A stretch of 64,000 nucleotides of DNA from Nectonema munidae (GCA_030549495.1 JAUIRK010000734.1:434001-498000); one strand, 5' to 3'. Shown: positions 1 through 34,375, numbered from the stretch's first letter. Numbers and translations are program-made. Notes: generated by a model not told the origin, from the letters alone.

Positions 1-1816
1 AGTTGATGCTCAGGCAAATGTTTTTGTACCTGTAGTTTCCCCTTGAAACTAAAAGTTCCTTTTTCATCTTTTATTTTTGATTGGCAAAAAGACATCGACG
101 TGCCCATGTATCCTTTTGCTTTTAAAGAATGGGGTAAGATTAATTTACCTAGTTTAAATTGGGAGGAGAACTTTCCGAATCCTTTTCAAGTTTTTTGCGA
201 AGTCAGTAATTTTGGTTCTTTGATTGAATATATGAAAAATCAATCTGAAATATACATGCAGCAAAAAGGGATAGTTGGATGCATTGAAAAAGAAGAAATA
301 GTTTGCATGATAGGTATTCATATTTGCATGGGATACCATAAGCTACCGAAAATTAAAGACTACTGGTCAACAACGGAGACCTTAAGGGTGCCATTTATTG
401 CAAACTCCATGCCCCGTGATAGATTCATTTTTTTAAGATCAATTTTACATTTTAACGATAACTCTAAATGTTTATCTAGAGATAGCTCTGACTATGATCC
501 ATCTTTCAAAGTAGCACCTTTGTTTCTTCACTTTAATAACGCTTTTTCCTCAGCTATGAGTCCAACTAAGCAACAATCTATAGATGAACACATGATAAAG
601 TTCAAAGGACACAATTATTTAAAGCAATACATAAAGAACAAGTGTAAAATGGGGTTTCAAACTATGGGCAAGATGTGATAGCAAAACTGGATATTTGTTT
701 CAATCTTATTTATACACTGGCAAAAATAAAGAAAATGATTCCAGTTTTTTAGGTGAACAAGTAGTTCAAACTCTTACGAAAAGCTTAATTGGCAGTAGTG
801 TTGAAATATATATGGACAACTTCTTTTCATCTCCTGCACTGTTCTATCACTTGAAAAAAAATAAAATATATTCATGTGGAACAGCTAGAAGAAACAGAAA
901 GCACATGCCCCAAACTTTCATTTCAGATAAAGATCTGAAAAGAGGAGAATCTGACTTTTTTGTTAGTAATGGTATCGGTGTAGTGAAATGGAAAGACAAC
1001 AACTCAGTATACATGTTATCGAATTTTATCGACCCAAAAGCAAGTAAATTCGTTGAGAGAAAAAAGAAAGGATGCAAAAACAAAGAAATGATCAAGTGCC
1101 CACTGATAGTTTCCGAATATAATAAATATATGGGCGGCGTAGACATAATGGGTCAAAGAATTTCATATTATTCTTTAGATAGAAAGTCAAGGCACAAATA
1201 CTATTTGAGAATTTTTTTGAATTGATTGAAATCGCTCTTAATAACTCTTATATCATATATAAAAAAAGTTCACTGAGTCTAGAGGAGCTAACTCGAAAAC
1301 CATTCTATCCAGTTTCGAATTCAGAGATGAAGTTGTGAAATCCATGGTCACAAACTTTAGTTGCAGAAAAAGAAGCTGCACAGAACAGTCTATTTCGAAA
1401 AAAACTGAATTGGTAACGACTAAACAAGCTGAACATCTTATAGAAACAAGTTCTAGAAGAGGTCGCTGTAAAGAATGCAGTAAAAGAAAAAAAGACAATA
1501 GAACATTCAACAAGTGTTCAAGTTGTGGAATTTTTTTGTGCAATACCAGAACAAGAAATTGTTTCAAAGTTTATCATCAGAAAGAATAAAATAAAAGATT
1601 TTTGAAAAATTGATACTTTTTTAATAAATGTTGTTTTTCAATTATTTTTTGTTTAGGGCCGACAGGGACATATATGTCCCATGCGTTTTCTCTATGAAAA
1701 AACTTTTTTTTTAATTTTCTTTTTTGAAATTTGAAGACCCTGATATGAGGTAATTGAGGACAAATAGATTTTTATTCGTATTTAATCAAAAAAAAAGTCA
1801 GGCCTCTAAGGGTTAA
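1..1816 (+). mobile_element. piggyBac transposon A, broken, right end present
   Basis: A piggyBac (DDE_Tnp_1_7 type) transposase lies on the plus strand in three frames: 43-678, 695-1225 and 1335-1589, with a short linking stretch around 1222-1335. The first catalytic Asp is in SIDEHMIKFKGH and the second in IYMDNFFSS. The third is in YNKYMGGVD, but the fourth acidic position of the GVDxxD signature reads GVDIMGQ, so that Asp is lost. A Cys-rich C-terminal zinc finger follows (CKEC, CSSC, LC). The right end is CCTCTAAGGG followed by TTAA at 1813-1816, the expected piggyBac target. The left end is outside the window. At least two frameshifts and the missing Asp mean it is inactive. Confidence 0.88.
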
Positions 1817-1937
1817 CCAAAATTGATAAATAAGGAATACAGATAGCTATCTTTTTGTATGGTTCATCATTCTACTATATTATGACGTAGATAAATACCA
1901 TTTATAGTATACTATAAATTTATCAATATCAGACTCT

Positions 1938-22712
<20,775 letters not shown>

Positions 22713-22739
22713 GGTTGTTGAATAAATGAGGTCTGACTG
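22713..22739. mobile_element. Solitary Tigger/pogo-type terminus
   Basis: Reading inward from TA at 22740-22741, the reverse complement is CAGTCAGACCTCATTTATTC followed by AACAACCCC, a pogo/Tigger-style end. No partner end or transposase is nearby, so it is probably a truncated MITE. Confidence 0.45.
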
Positions 22740-23229
22740 TATTACCAACGAGTCCTCTAAAACAACACTTTCCATATGGTGTTTAGAAGAAAAGGACTTA
22801 ACCTTCAAACAGCAAATATAAAATCAGCTCAACCAAAAATTAAGCACGGTAAAGATTTACAAAAGATCAATTTTAGTGAATGCATAAAACCTTCACTTGG
22901 TTAGAGTATAGCATATATAGTGATAGACTATACAGATAGTGACTATACATTTAAGGAGGAATAAAGACTTGATTACGTCTGATAAGTATGAATGATTTTG
23001 TTCCCTTGTTGAGCTTGAAGAGTTGTGCACAAACTTTCTAAAAAAAATTTCCAGCGTAGCGGTCTAACTAGAATTTTTTAATTGCTCGAGGTCTCATATA
23101 AAAAAATAAATCAACATATAAACTACTGTACAAAAAAGCGACACAATTGTTTATTCAAAAATTGTCTGAACAATCCAAATAGTTTGTCTAAATTTGGCTG
23201 ATTTGGGGAACGCAACTCTTATATCATTA

Positions 23230-24435
23230 CTCACTTAAAATTTGTTTTCAGATTTAGTTTCAATAGCAAGTAGCATGAAAAATGTTTGCTCACACTCATA
23301 ATGGCAAATCGAAGCCGAACTTTCAGAGCAATCTTTGCAAGCATAGGACTCTCCCATTTCAATAGAAAAATCGCTATGAGACATTTCACAAAAAAGATGT
23401 TTTGCACCTTCTAAATCATTAACCAAATCAATTGTTCTTGAATTAAGAAGTCTTGGAGCCTGATTACTAATCAAGATATTTTTCTTGATCAAGGTTTTGA
23501 TAAATTGATATTTTTCAAATTTTGGTAGATTAGGAAAATAAAGAGAAATTTCTATGCTGAGATGTGCTAAATGGTGTTTTATGGCCTCCGGAACATATTT
23601 ATTAATGAAAATCTTATTTTTATTAAAAAATATGTTCGATAAATGAATAAAATAAATAATTATATAGATAGATAAATAAATATGTTCGATTTATGCTTTG
23701 CAGAAATTGCTAATTCTTTCCATAGTATCGCTTCGAAAATTTTCCTTTGGAAAGCCACCTCACGTTTGTGTGCAGCAAGAGTTTTTCCAATCTGAAAACA
23801 AACAAGAGTCGAAGCATTTACTTTAATTAAATACACTGTTTTAATTTCCGACTTAATACCATGTGCTGTAAAAAATTTATCACTTTGTCAAATGTTTCTT
23901 TTACAGTTGTTCTATTGCTGAGTTTCGCAAAATAAAAAATTTGTCTACCAGGTTCTTGTCATATACATATTGTACGTAAATGCAAGGCTGAGACAAGTTT
24001 GCAGCATCCATCGTTTCATCAATCTGAGCAAAAAAGTTGAAAATCGAATTCCGAATCAATTAAACGATGCCTGCCATGTCATCAGCTATCTCTCCCATTA
24101 GCCTTCTAACAGCTTCGTTTAACAGGAAGATATGCTTCAACTTTACAACTTACAAACTTAGCACATTCAATATATCTTTGCAGCAAGGTAATATTCACTG
24201 TTCTGCAATGTTATGGTACATTTTGACAACAGATATTTTTTTGAAACTTTTCAAGCATACTTAATATTTTGCAAAAACATTCCTATGTTATTTATCAAAC
24301 ATGAATTTGTGCAATTATTTAGCCAATATTTTTTTTTACTGAACACGAGTGGGTTACACTAGAGCAAGCTTCACTTGACGTGCTTTAAAAAACTGGACGC
24401 TAACACTTCAGAACACAGAGGACACTTATGTTCCT
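23230..24435 (-). mobile_element. hAT relic, ZBED5-like, internally deleted
   Basis: Minus strand. The N-terminal knuckle EEHKCPLCSEVLASSFLKHV is at about 24445-24375, then RRLMGEIADDMAGIV, FFAQIDETMDAANLSQPCIY followed by VQYVYDKNLVDKFFILR (24030-23925), and the C-terminal CEQTFFMLLAIETKSE (about 23300-23240). The middle of a full-length transposase is missing. It is close in sequence to 13190-13720, so the two copies share a recent source. Confidence 0.8.
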
Positions 24436-24439
24436 CTTC

Positions 24440-27370
24440 CCCAATGCAGTAAACCGAAATTTCACGTATGAGTCGTCATATTTCATTTTTTAGCCATTAA
24501 GAAAAATGCACATTTACAAATTAGGCCTGAAAAACAATAAAATAATAAAAATTGTACTCAATTCAATGACTAAGTTATTTATTCTTTTCAAATGTGGTTT
24601 ATTGGCAAAAATGGCAAATGACCCAATAAGTGTGCCATATTTTGAGCAAAACGATCCACTCACTGTCCCCATGGAACTGCTTAGCGATCGCCTAGGACAC
24701 GACAGATTCGAATTTGAAAATCACAGAGCTAAAAGGCAGTGATGCAATCAGAAATTCAAACAAGGTAATTTTGATCAAAAACTTAATAAAATCCGCGCAG
24801 TTGTGTTGGGATTGAGAGCTTACTGTGTAATGCCAGGTATATGTAGGTTCATTGGACAAAAATTCTTTTATAATAAATTTTGAAAACTTTATGTGCTTCA
24901 AACTTTTAACAATTCAAAAGTGAAATAAGGCAAAATAGCATGAGCATATATTTATGTCTTGGTGCATTTGGAATCTCATATCGTCTTACGCTTACAAGAT
25001 GTCACTTTCAATACTACTTACACTTTTCAATACCTTTCCATTGTCTACCCATTACTCTAGTTACCCTAAATACCAAAAGATTAGTTTTAAGTATAAAATC
25101 AAATGTCTAATATATGAGATTCGCGTTAAAATACTTTACATTTAAACCATAAAAACACAAAAAATGCCAATTGTTTACAATATTCTACCAAAACTAATTT
25201 TTGTTATTTAAAAATTTAGTTATTTTCCGAATTCTAATCAAGCTTGACACTTTAATAAAAAGAAAATGTTGCATATTACGATATAAACTTAAAAATATGA
25301 AGCAGAGACGTTTTAAATTTCAATGAATCCTTATCCCCCCCCCCCCCCATTCTACAGAATTTAAAAATAAGTCCTTTCTTAAATTACATTGGAACGTTTT
25401 ATATGTGTAATCCCAATTGATATAAATTGAGAAATTAAGTGTTGTTACATTTCAAAAATATTGACGATAAAGACCTTTTGTAATATTTAAGTTTAGTGAA
25501 ACTAACTGAGAGGCAAAACAAAAAGAAAGTAGAAAGAGTGGATAAGAAAGTAGACGATATCTAGTATAAAGCAGATTTGCATTAAAAAGCATTAATAAAC
25601 GCAGACGAATCACATTTTTGTAAAGTCGACTCTGGGCGTTAACGGGTTAATACAGACACTGAAGTGACGTCTCATTTTTACCGTACAACACTTTTAAACT
25701 CTAAATTTTAGACTCCGCAATTTAAATAGGCATGGTTGATTTAGTATAAAAAAAATTCTTTTTTTTAAATTTGAATAATATTCTTGGACACAATTTTGAG
25801 GCGTAAACAGCAAATTTGAATGACACTCCCAGAAATGTACACACTCTATTTGCAAAAACTGAGTCGAGAAGATCGATTTGGTATAAAAAAATTAATTTAA
25901 TTTAAAAGATAAATGAATATTTTGGTAAGCAATTTTTCATCAATCAAAATTTTGATTGACATTTGCTATAACGTTTATTTATTGGCCGAGCCCTCGCATG
26001 GCTATGTGGCGCTCCAGGGCAAAATTTTTACCGAAGCGCCAAGCTACATTTTTAAATAATATTAAATAAGTAACACCATTTTTAAAAAATATCTTACAAA
26101 ATGAATGACGGGTTTTAGATGTATTGTACTATGATTAATTACAGCATAAAAATACATTTTCTATTAGAATTAATAGCAAATTTTCAGTTTTCTCATTTAT
26201 AAAAATTGAAGTGTATTCAATCTCCCCCCCCCCCCTCCCACTCTAAAAATTTTTTTCAAGAGATATATTTGGAACCAGTCTCCTGCATTTTGGACTATCA
26301 AGGAAAAATCTAACAATAGATTTTACAGTTCCAGTCGTATTCCGAATTTTAATTGGTATATGATATTATCTGCAATCGTTGCAGCTTAGTTCCTATTCAG
26401 TAGAACAAATGCAAGAAATTCCTCACGTATGATGACTGAGTCATTCCGTTGCTCATGCAGCTCAATAAATCGTAATCTAAGACAGTTGTTATGCGGTTGA
26501 ATATGTCAGCAGTTTTGTTCATAACCAATGATTGGACACCTCAAGTGGATCCATCTCATGTAAAGCACATCCCATTCATGCCCCGTAGCTACACTATACT
26601 GCCTTAGACCCCATTCTACAGGGATTTTCATATAAATGCCGCTCCCTGCATTTTGTTACGAAAGCCCATTATGAATTAAAAAATTTTTTATATAAACTTG
26701 CTGTCCCAGTTATTAAAGTAGATTTATTCTTAAATTTTTGAAAATAGTTCTTCATTAACTACGTTTTTCTAAGTTTTTAGAATTTTAAATCATTGTAACT
26801 TTTTTATAATACATGGGAAAATTTTACAGTTATTTAAAAGCAAAAAATGTTCGCAAGGAGACTATAATTATTTAATCTTTTAAAGGGATTGGAAATAAAT
26901 ATCTAAGAATAACTGTTCTAGAATGATCGAGAATCGTGCAAAAATTTTAAAATTAACTTCCTTTTTAGTTTCTAAAATATAAAAAAAGGTTTAGATTCTG
27001 ATGCTTTGAAAAATTACTATCCTAAGGATTCCCAATACCAATCCACAGTACACATTCCAACAAAATAAGATAGTGTTCTTTTCGATAGGGAAGGAAAAAA
27101 GTGCTGTCTACTAGTTTGTATATTATAAATAAATTAGTTTGAATACATTTTAAAGTTTAGAATTGATATTTAGGTAAAATATTAAATAAAATAAAAATTT
27201 TTTAGAGTTTAAGCTCAATCAATCAATTGCGCCTTTTTGATTAAAACATTAAAAGCTACTTATATTTTTTATCATTTTATTTTTAATTGAAATTTTTGCA
27301 TTTTTCAGTTTTTACAGCCAAATCAGTATCTATAGATTAATTTACAAATTCTCTTTCATTCTTTTAATGC
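24440..27370. other. Intergenic, no gene recognised
   Basis: A 42-codon stretch ending at 24742 (from MANDPISVPYFEQNDPL) looks protein-like but is unrecognised. At 25640-25653 the motif GGGCGTTAACGGGTTAA resembles a piggyBac end with its TTAA. Homopolymer C runs lie at 25336-25348 and 26223-26234. 26400-26650 is more GC-balanced and may be an unidentified relic. Confidence 0.45.
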
Positions 27371-28065
27371 AGCGGTTATAAACACTTTTTCATTTGCCGA
27401 CCGATTTTACGTACAACATAAATACTCTGGACTCAACATGTAAAAAAAAATAAGAAGAAGAATGAAAAACATTATTATCTAACTTATATTAATGAAATCA
27501 AAATGCTTTTTATTGATTTACAAAAGAAACATGTTAGTTCTTACAAAGTTTTAATTTGATATGGAAGTTAAAATTAACGAGGGCATTGCGTTTCAAGTTT
27601 TCTTCTCTTCATAACGGGATTTTATTGTTGACAGACAACAACGAATATCGTGTTCTGGTGAAAAACGATTTCGATATTTATTTTTAATAACTATAAGAGT
27701 TAAAAAACCAGTCTCACACAAATACTTTTTTGGGAAAGTAGAGGGACCTTAAGTGTTTTGAAACCCACCACTTCTTTTTCTTTATAAATCTTTGCCCAGA
27801 AAGCACTCAAAGTTTCGGTTTTAAAATCATATTCAAGAGCTTTGTCATTTTTTATTTCAATTATTTGCTCTTCTAATTGGTAGATATCAGAAATTTTCTG
27901 AGGTAGATCTTCAATTTTCACATCGAATAGATTTCTGACCAGCTATAGATGGACATATTTTCGGAAATGTATTTTTGGAATTCGCACTTTTTTTTCGAGG
28001 TGCTGCACTACAATTTCTTTGACTTCATGAAAGGAAGTTTCATGAATTGTCTGTAAAATCAAAGT
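27371..28065 (-). mobile_element. hAT 3' part, ZBED-like
   Basis: Minus-strand C-terminal half of a hAT transposase: VRNLFDVKIEDLPQK read across frames, then EQIIEIKNDKALEYDFKTET and LSAFWAKIYKEKEV (27870-27760), ending in the decayed dimerisation region (KINIEIVFHQNTIFVVV). The terminus CAGCGGTTATAAACACTTTTT is at 27371. The N-terminal half is missing, and a mariner relic directly adjoins. Confidence 0.75.
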
Positions 28066-28645
28066 AAGGTTGGGAATGATGTAGTTTTTTCAACGGAATT
28101 TTTTTGCACTTCAGGTTTGAGGGTTGGTACAGGTGTTTTATTTTTTGAAAGCCATAGTTTCTTTCTCTTATTGGCGTTAAAAACAATTTATTTTTCATCT
28201 CCAATGATAATGCGATCGAGGAAAGGCGTTATTCATTCCTTAAGAGAAGAATATTGCAGATGGTTGCCCTCATTACTTTTTTGCTTAAAGAGAGACTTAA
28301 TGAGGAACCCTAAAGACCTCCTCAATAAACTTTTCCAAGCTTTTTCAGATGCTCCTGAACAGTAGATTAAGGTGCATCAATTCTCTGGGATAATGTCCTG
28401 ATTGTTTAACGAGGATCCTCTTCCACTGCAGCTTTCAAAAGTTCGTCATCCTAAAGACTGGGTCTCCCTGATCGAGTCTCATCAGTAAGGTTAAAATTGC
28501 CTTCTTAAAATTTTACTACAGCAGTTTCTAAGACTCACACCTTCTGGATATACGGCGTTAATATTTTTCACTGCAATTCTTGCATTTCTTTCTTTGTGGA
28601 ATTCATACAACATACAATGGCGCAAAGAGTTCACTTAGAAACTTT
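28066..28645 (-). mobile_element. mariner (Tc1/mariner) relic
   Basis: Minus strand. An N-terminal helix-turn-helix region reads HLRHCMLYEFHKERNARIAV followed by KNINAVYPEGVSLRNC. Then come DETRSGRPSL, LLKAAVEEDPR and the first catalytic Asp block RIIIGDEK (about 28225), and the family's PxPTLKPEV segment. The C-terminal half with the other catalytic residues is absent. Multiple stops. It abuts the hAT 3' part at about 28065. Confidence 0.82.
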
Positions 28646-29399
28646 GGTCCTCTATGAGCAAAAGATGTGTTTAAAATAAAAAAAGTAGATAAGCTAAATA
28701 GAAATTTTACCCGAGGAAAAGGTAATTGATTTAATCTTGAAAACTGTATATGCACTTAGTCTGAAATATAAAAGAAAACAGGATTTTTCGCTACCCCCAA
28801 TATTTGTGATTGTTAATTAAAGCAATTCTAGATTACACTTAGCTCTTATATTTTTTTTACAAAGCAGTGATTTGTGTATCTTGTTTTTTATTTAACATTG
28901 TTTGTTTCAAATAAGGCGTATATATGAATATATATAAATCTATATATACATTTGAATTGCATTATTTTTATTTATTTCTTCAATTCCAATGGTTGCAAAC
29001 GTTCAGCGCCTTTAAGTAGTCTTTTGTGTGTGTCCGCCCCTATTACACAACATACATTAGTGCAATTTATCAATTACTGATATTTTGCCATTCATTATTT
29101 TTGTAACATCATGTTAATTTGTGCGGTGTATGTAATTTCTTTTCTCCTTTTCAACTATATATCTTTTCCCAATCTATTTTGTTAAACTCATATTTTGAGA
29201 TTCTATTTACAAAATTCTATCTACTACATTGAGAAAAATATGATTACAAATTTGTTATTTTACAAATGAGCTTAGTAAAAGAGCTACTACCCATCTACAT
29301 ATCTTCTCTACAGGGGAGGCTTCATGCGTATATGATGAGTTATTTCATATATACTTGAATGCAAGATATTAGGTATAACGTAAATAACATGTTTACATA
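28646..29399. repeat. Intergenic with a dispersed-repeat segment
   Basis: No gene. About 29140-29260 (cttttcaactatatatcttt, then a stretch around tcatattttgagattctat) resembles 50685-50815 and is a copy of the same unclassified repeat. Confidence 0.5.
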
Positions 29400-31857
29400 C
29401 AGTAAAACCTATCTACAGCGACACCTTTAATATACGACTCTCTGTTAACAGAAACCTAAATTTTTTCAAAAGTTTGTTTATTAGACTATGAATAGATTTT
29501 TTACCTTTATTATACGACCCTGTGTTATGCGACATGCGACCTTATTTAACGTTTTTTTGGTATTATTTACCTCTTATTTACGACTTTTTCAAAAAACCAT
29601 TTTATTTTACCAAAGTTCTAAAATGGCTACAAGTGGTTTTTCAAATTTTATCTATTAAAAATATTTTTAACTTTAAATAAAAACTTAAAAACTATTATTT
29701 AATTTTTTTATATTTATTAATTATTTTATCTTTATTTTTCAAATTACTTCAACTGTATATTATTCACTGTATTTTTTTATATTTTGTTTTAAAATTTTTT
29801 TTATGTAAGGTTTTCTAGGTAAAGGTAAAGGTAAAGGTACCGTGGGCTGTTAATTTGACTAGTCACAGCTTTTTTTTATTACAAAATTTATAGGGCTATA
29901 AATTCAGTGTATAATATTTAGTGTAATAGTTATTCTATAATTTTAATCAAGTAAAATCTCTTAAAGATTTGAGCCTTATTAAATAAATATCATTTTTTTA
30001 AGAATTTTATTAGTAAAAAATTTGAGAGATTTTTTAAATTTAAAAAGTGACTTTTTCCTATTTGTTTGAGAATAGAGAAAATGCACATCTATAATTTAAA
30101 ATTAAAAATAATGAGTAAACGAGGAATGTTATTTTAATAAATATCCTCTATTTGAAATTACTCTTAGGTTTTTATCTCACATTAAAATAAACATCTTGTT
30201 TATTTTTTAGAGGCAAAAAAAGTAAAACGCTGTTACCTTAACATCAAGCAAAAAATCGAAGTTATCGATAAAAATGAAAGTGGTGTTCCATGTTATAAGC
30301 TAGCTGAAGATTATCATGTTAGAAAGACAGATTTAAAATATTGCCAAAAATAAAGAAAAAATTAAACAAATGTGGAATACAGGTATCAATTCAAAATGTA
30401 AAACATTAACAGTTAGATTATCTCAGGAAAAAGTTAATATTTACGAGTGGTTTTGTGTAATGAGAGCAAAAAATATTCCTATTTCTGGTGTGATGATTCG
30501 AGAGAAGGCTATACAGATTGCAGGAGAAGTTGGTGATGTCAATTTTAAAGCTTCTAATGGTTGGCTAGAGTGTTTTCTTAAAAGAAATTCTATACGACTA
30601 GCAAATCTACACGGAGAGTCGTTTTTCGTGAATCAAGATGTTGTTAATGAGTGGTTTGCTAGGATAAAGTCAATTTGTGATGGATACACCATGGAAAATA
30701 TTTTTAACGCTGACGAAACTGGATTATTTTATACAGTTTTGCCATCAAAATCAATGGTTTTGAAAAACGATATTTGTAAAAATGGGAAAAAAACCAAACT
30801 AAGGCTAACTATACTTTTATGTTGTAGTGCCTTGGGAGAAAAACTGTCGCCTCTAATAATTGGATTCAATCAAAACCCCGTTCCCTCAAAAATACATGTC
30901 TTACCACATTAGGAGTGCAATATTTTGCTAATAAGAAGGCATGGATGACCGTTCAAGTTTTTTTTACATGGATACAAAGACTAAATAATAAAATGATCAA
31001 ACAAAAAAGATCTATTTTACTGATGGTTGATAATGTACCTTCACATACAAACATCACACTTTCTAATATTAATGTTGTTTTTATACCTCCCAACACGACA
31101 TCGATCACCCAACCTTTGGACATGGGTGTTATAAAAAAACTTCAAGCATTTCTATAGAAAAGAGTTTTTGAAAGAAGTTATTTCAAAAATTGAAATTGAT
31201 CATAATCCTCAAGAAGTTATTAAGAAAATAAATCTTCTAGATGTTTTTATTTGGATTAAAAAAGCCTTGAGTTTAGTTGAGCCTTCTACAATTATAAACT
31301 GCTTTAAAAAGTGTGGTTTTAATATAACAGAAGGAGGCACAATCGTTTCAGAAAACTCATTTGCCCTTCTATCAAACTGCTTTGTTCTTCTTGAAAAAAT
31401 AAGTTGGGATGACTATGCCAATTTTGATGAGAAGTTGAAAACATGTGCTGACAAAGAAGAGTGTATCTTGGATATAGATACATCAAGTGAAAATGAATTG
31501 ATAAATGTTTAGAAGAAGATGTTGAAATAAAAATTAAAACATCAGAAGTAATTTCTAGTGTTAAAACTTTAGAAAGGTTTGCACTACAAATAAAGTCCAA
31601 GACTCTTTTCAACTTAGCAAAAAGTGCACTTGATTGTGTTGAAAATCATCAAATGTCTAATTTGAAACAGACGAATCTTGAAACATTTCTAAAAAAACAT
31701 TAATTTTCATAAATAAAGTCATATGTTTTTACCTCTTTGTATTATGTTTCTTTAATTAAAATATAGTCTATCTATTTTTGAACCTCTCTCTAACGACCCT
31801 CTGTCTACAGCGACTTTTTTAGCAGCAAAGTCAAGTCGCTGTAGACAGGTTTTACTG
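29400..31857 (+). mobile_element. Tigger/pogo transposon, full length, broken
   Basis: Both ends are present. The left end is CAGTAAAACCTATCTACAGC from 29400, and the right end is its near-perfect inverted copy ending at 31857, with TA on both sides (29398-29399 and 31858-31859). The plus-strand transposase shows a psq-type HTH (RCYLNIKQKIEVIDKNESGV, about 30224), a CENP-B HTH (ASNGWLECFLKRNSIRLANL), and all three catalytic Asp: IFNADETGLFY (about 30705), LLMVDNVPSH (about 31025) and QPLDMGVI (about 31115). The frame changes near 30345, 30912 and 31157. Length 2458 bp, normal for the family. A short (ggtaaa)n run lies at 29818-29840. Confidence 0.93.
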
Positions 31858-31859
31858 TA

Positions 31860-32189
31860 CATACATAAACTAATTACACGAGAAGGCAAGTAAAATATAA
31901 TGAGCTATGTTTTATTTAGTTCTAATGCAACACATTCTATGAAGAGAAGGAAAGTTAATTGCATGTCTTCTTGATAAAGGTGGGACAAATCATCTTTGGA
32001 TAGTGGATGAGGCACTCTATGCCTAAGTTAAGTCTAAGATAGGGATTTTCTTTAGCTGAAAGCAGTTGTAATAAGGAATAGTAGTTAAGCTCACTACCCC
32101 AAACTAACTTCTAATTGTATGGTGTATTATCTGCCTTTTTATTCTTTAGCTTTTGTGAGTCGCCATTTGGATCGCTGACTAATTTCCAT
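31860..32189. other. No gene seen
   Basis: Spacer between the Tigger element and the satellite array. Confidence 0.5.
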
Positions 32190-32770
32190 TCATATCAGAT
32201 CATGATGATTTCATTTCTGAACACAGTTTTCGCATTTAGAGGTTTTACTGCAAGTGTCAATCAAATTTGCGGTTTATGTCTGAAAACTATCCCAAAATAT
32301 TCTCTCTAATTTTACATGAAATATATGTTTTTATACCAATTCGACCATGATAATTTTTATTTCTGAAATCATTTTTTTGCAATTAGATGTTTTAAATGTC
32401 TGAAAGTGTCAATTAAATCTTCGATTTACGTCTAATGTCTACAGAAATATTTTTGAAATTTAAATAAAATATCTGTTTTTATGCCAAATGGAAGATGCTG
32501 GTTTCATTTTTGGACTCAGGTTAGGCATTTATGGTTTTAAAATATCTGGAAGCTTGAATCAGATTTGGGGTTTACTTCTAGATACTGTCTTCAAAAATAT
32601 TTTCAAAATATAAAATATCTGTTTTATACCAAATCGACTATGCTTATTTTATTTCTGTACTGGATTTTGGATAATACGGTAAAAAATATCTCGAATTGGC
32701 AATTGAATTAGTAATGTATGCCTGAAAATCAGTTCTGTAAAAATTTTTCAAAAAATGGCTGCATATTAGG
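32190..32770. repeat. Degenerate satellite, about 147-bp period
   Basis: Four diverged units. The landmark atctgtttttatgcca (variants atatgtttttataccaa and atctgttttataccaa) recurs at about 32323, 32471 and 32617. Each is followed by a segment around gatttcatttctga and aatcagatttg. Confidence 0.7.
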
Positions 32771-33051
32771 TATATAATAAAAATATACTTTTTTTTTTTG
32801 TATATTTTGGCTTATAATACTTTCTACAATCATCTTGAGTATGAAATATTTATTAAAAAAAATAAAACGTATTATAAAATCTTTTGAAAATTTGTATGTG
32901 AGAAGGAACCAAGTTGAAAACTAATTGAAAAGAGACCATGTGATCAAAACAAATAATTAAAAAAAATATGTATCTTGACTAAATGGAAGATCTACAATGT
33001 TCTAATGAACTAGGAAGTGGTTTAATTATATAATATTAGATGCTTCAAAAA

Positions 33052-33700
33052 AGATTTTGACTGTAAAAAAGAAGTTCCTCTTTTACAAATGAAAAATATT
33101 TAAATCTATAGCTTGTCATCTAGGATTACAGTTAACATTTAGCTAAGATGGGTAGGAAATCTGAAAATTTAGAATAGGTCAGGTTTATCAAAAATGGCAC
33201 AGATGCCAATATGTGAGAATTTAGTCACTATCAAGATATTTTTAATTTCAATTGAATTTGTCCATCTTTTTCCTTTTGTGTCAAAGAGATAATTTTTTAG
33301 ATGAAGAACGTTGACAACTTTTTGTAATTGAACAATCAACATCACGAATGATTCATCAGAAAAAATCCTTTGAAATAAGATTGGTTGACAAATATTCAGG
33401 CCTGATAATAAAATACACGATACTGATAAAAAAAAGTTCATCAAGAAGATTCTTTAATCAGAATGCTTTGAGAGAGGAAAAAAGTAATTCCTTATAAAGA
33501 AATTTTCGAAAACACATTGAAGAATATAAATTTCTAATGAAAAAAGAGCTACCAAGAAAAGATCATCATAGAATGAATAGCAAGATTACATACTGTAAAT
33601 TATAATATGACGTAGAGACTACGAGCCGATAACGAATTTGTAGCCAAAAAGATGGAGGTCCTATCGAGTTACATAAGTTACTCTAGAATGAAATATTTTG
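33052..33700. repeat. Unclassified dispersed repeat, copies 2
   Basis: 33052-33130 matches 55590-55672 almost base for base, including aagaagttcctcttttacaaa and tcatctaggattaca. 33420-33680 matches 2830-3290. These may be two parts of one larger non-coding repeat. Confidence 0.65.
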
Positions 33701-33819
33701 AGTGAATTAAACACCTAAAGTTGGTTTATTAAATAAATTAAGAAAATAATTACCAGAGAAATACTGCAAGTAGAAGTTATTTTTATGTTTATATATTTGA
33801 CATTGATTTACAGGTTTAA

Positions 33820-34375
33820 TCGATCTTTTGACAGGTTTTATTGATTTCATAAAAAATGAACATCACCATTAAATTCTGCATACTTGAAATGTATAAAAAA
33901 CTTTAAAAGAATAAAAATTTTAATTTGGACATGGGCTGTCATATTTAAATTATTTTCTCAGGTTTGACTAATATTTATAAAAAAAAAAAGGAATATAACC
34001 AGTAAACACAGCCTACTTGAAAATGGGTATATGTGTGTAAAATGCCATGCACGCTAAACTTCATCACCTCCCTATACTTTAAATTAAACGTAATTCTCTA
34101 ATTCAAAAAACCGTGCCTGATCCTTTGTTTTTGGAATAAATTAATTTTTTGACAGTTTTGATGGATTTTTATAAAAAAAATGAATATCACCACTGAATTA
34201 CGCATGCTTAAAAATGGGTATATATGCGTAAAAAACTTTATATTATTACTTAGATAAAAAGTTTTTTTTAAGATGAGCTGTCATATATAAATCAATGCTT
34301 TGATAACTTTAATTGATTTTTATAAAAAAAAATGAATATCACCGCTGAATTCAGCATGCTTGAAAATGTGTGTAT
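33820..34375. repeat. About 150-bp satellite, left block
   Basis: Repeated units carry ttgattttta/cataaaaaatgaatatcacc, ctgaattcagcat, gaaaatgggta and gatgagctgtca. Clear unit starts lie near 33831, 34159 and 34310. These are more diverged than the block at 37316. Confidence 0.75.
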
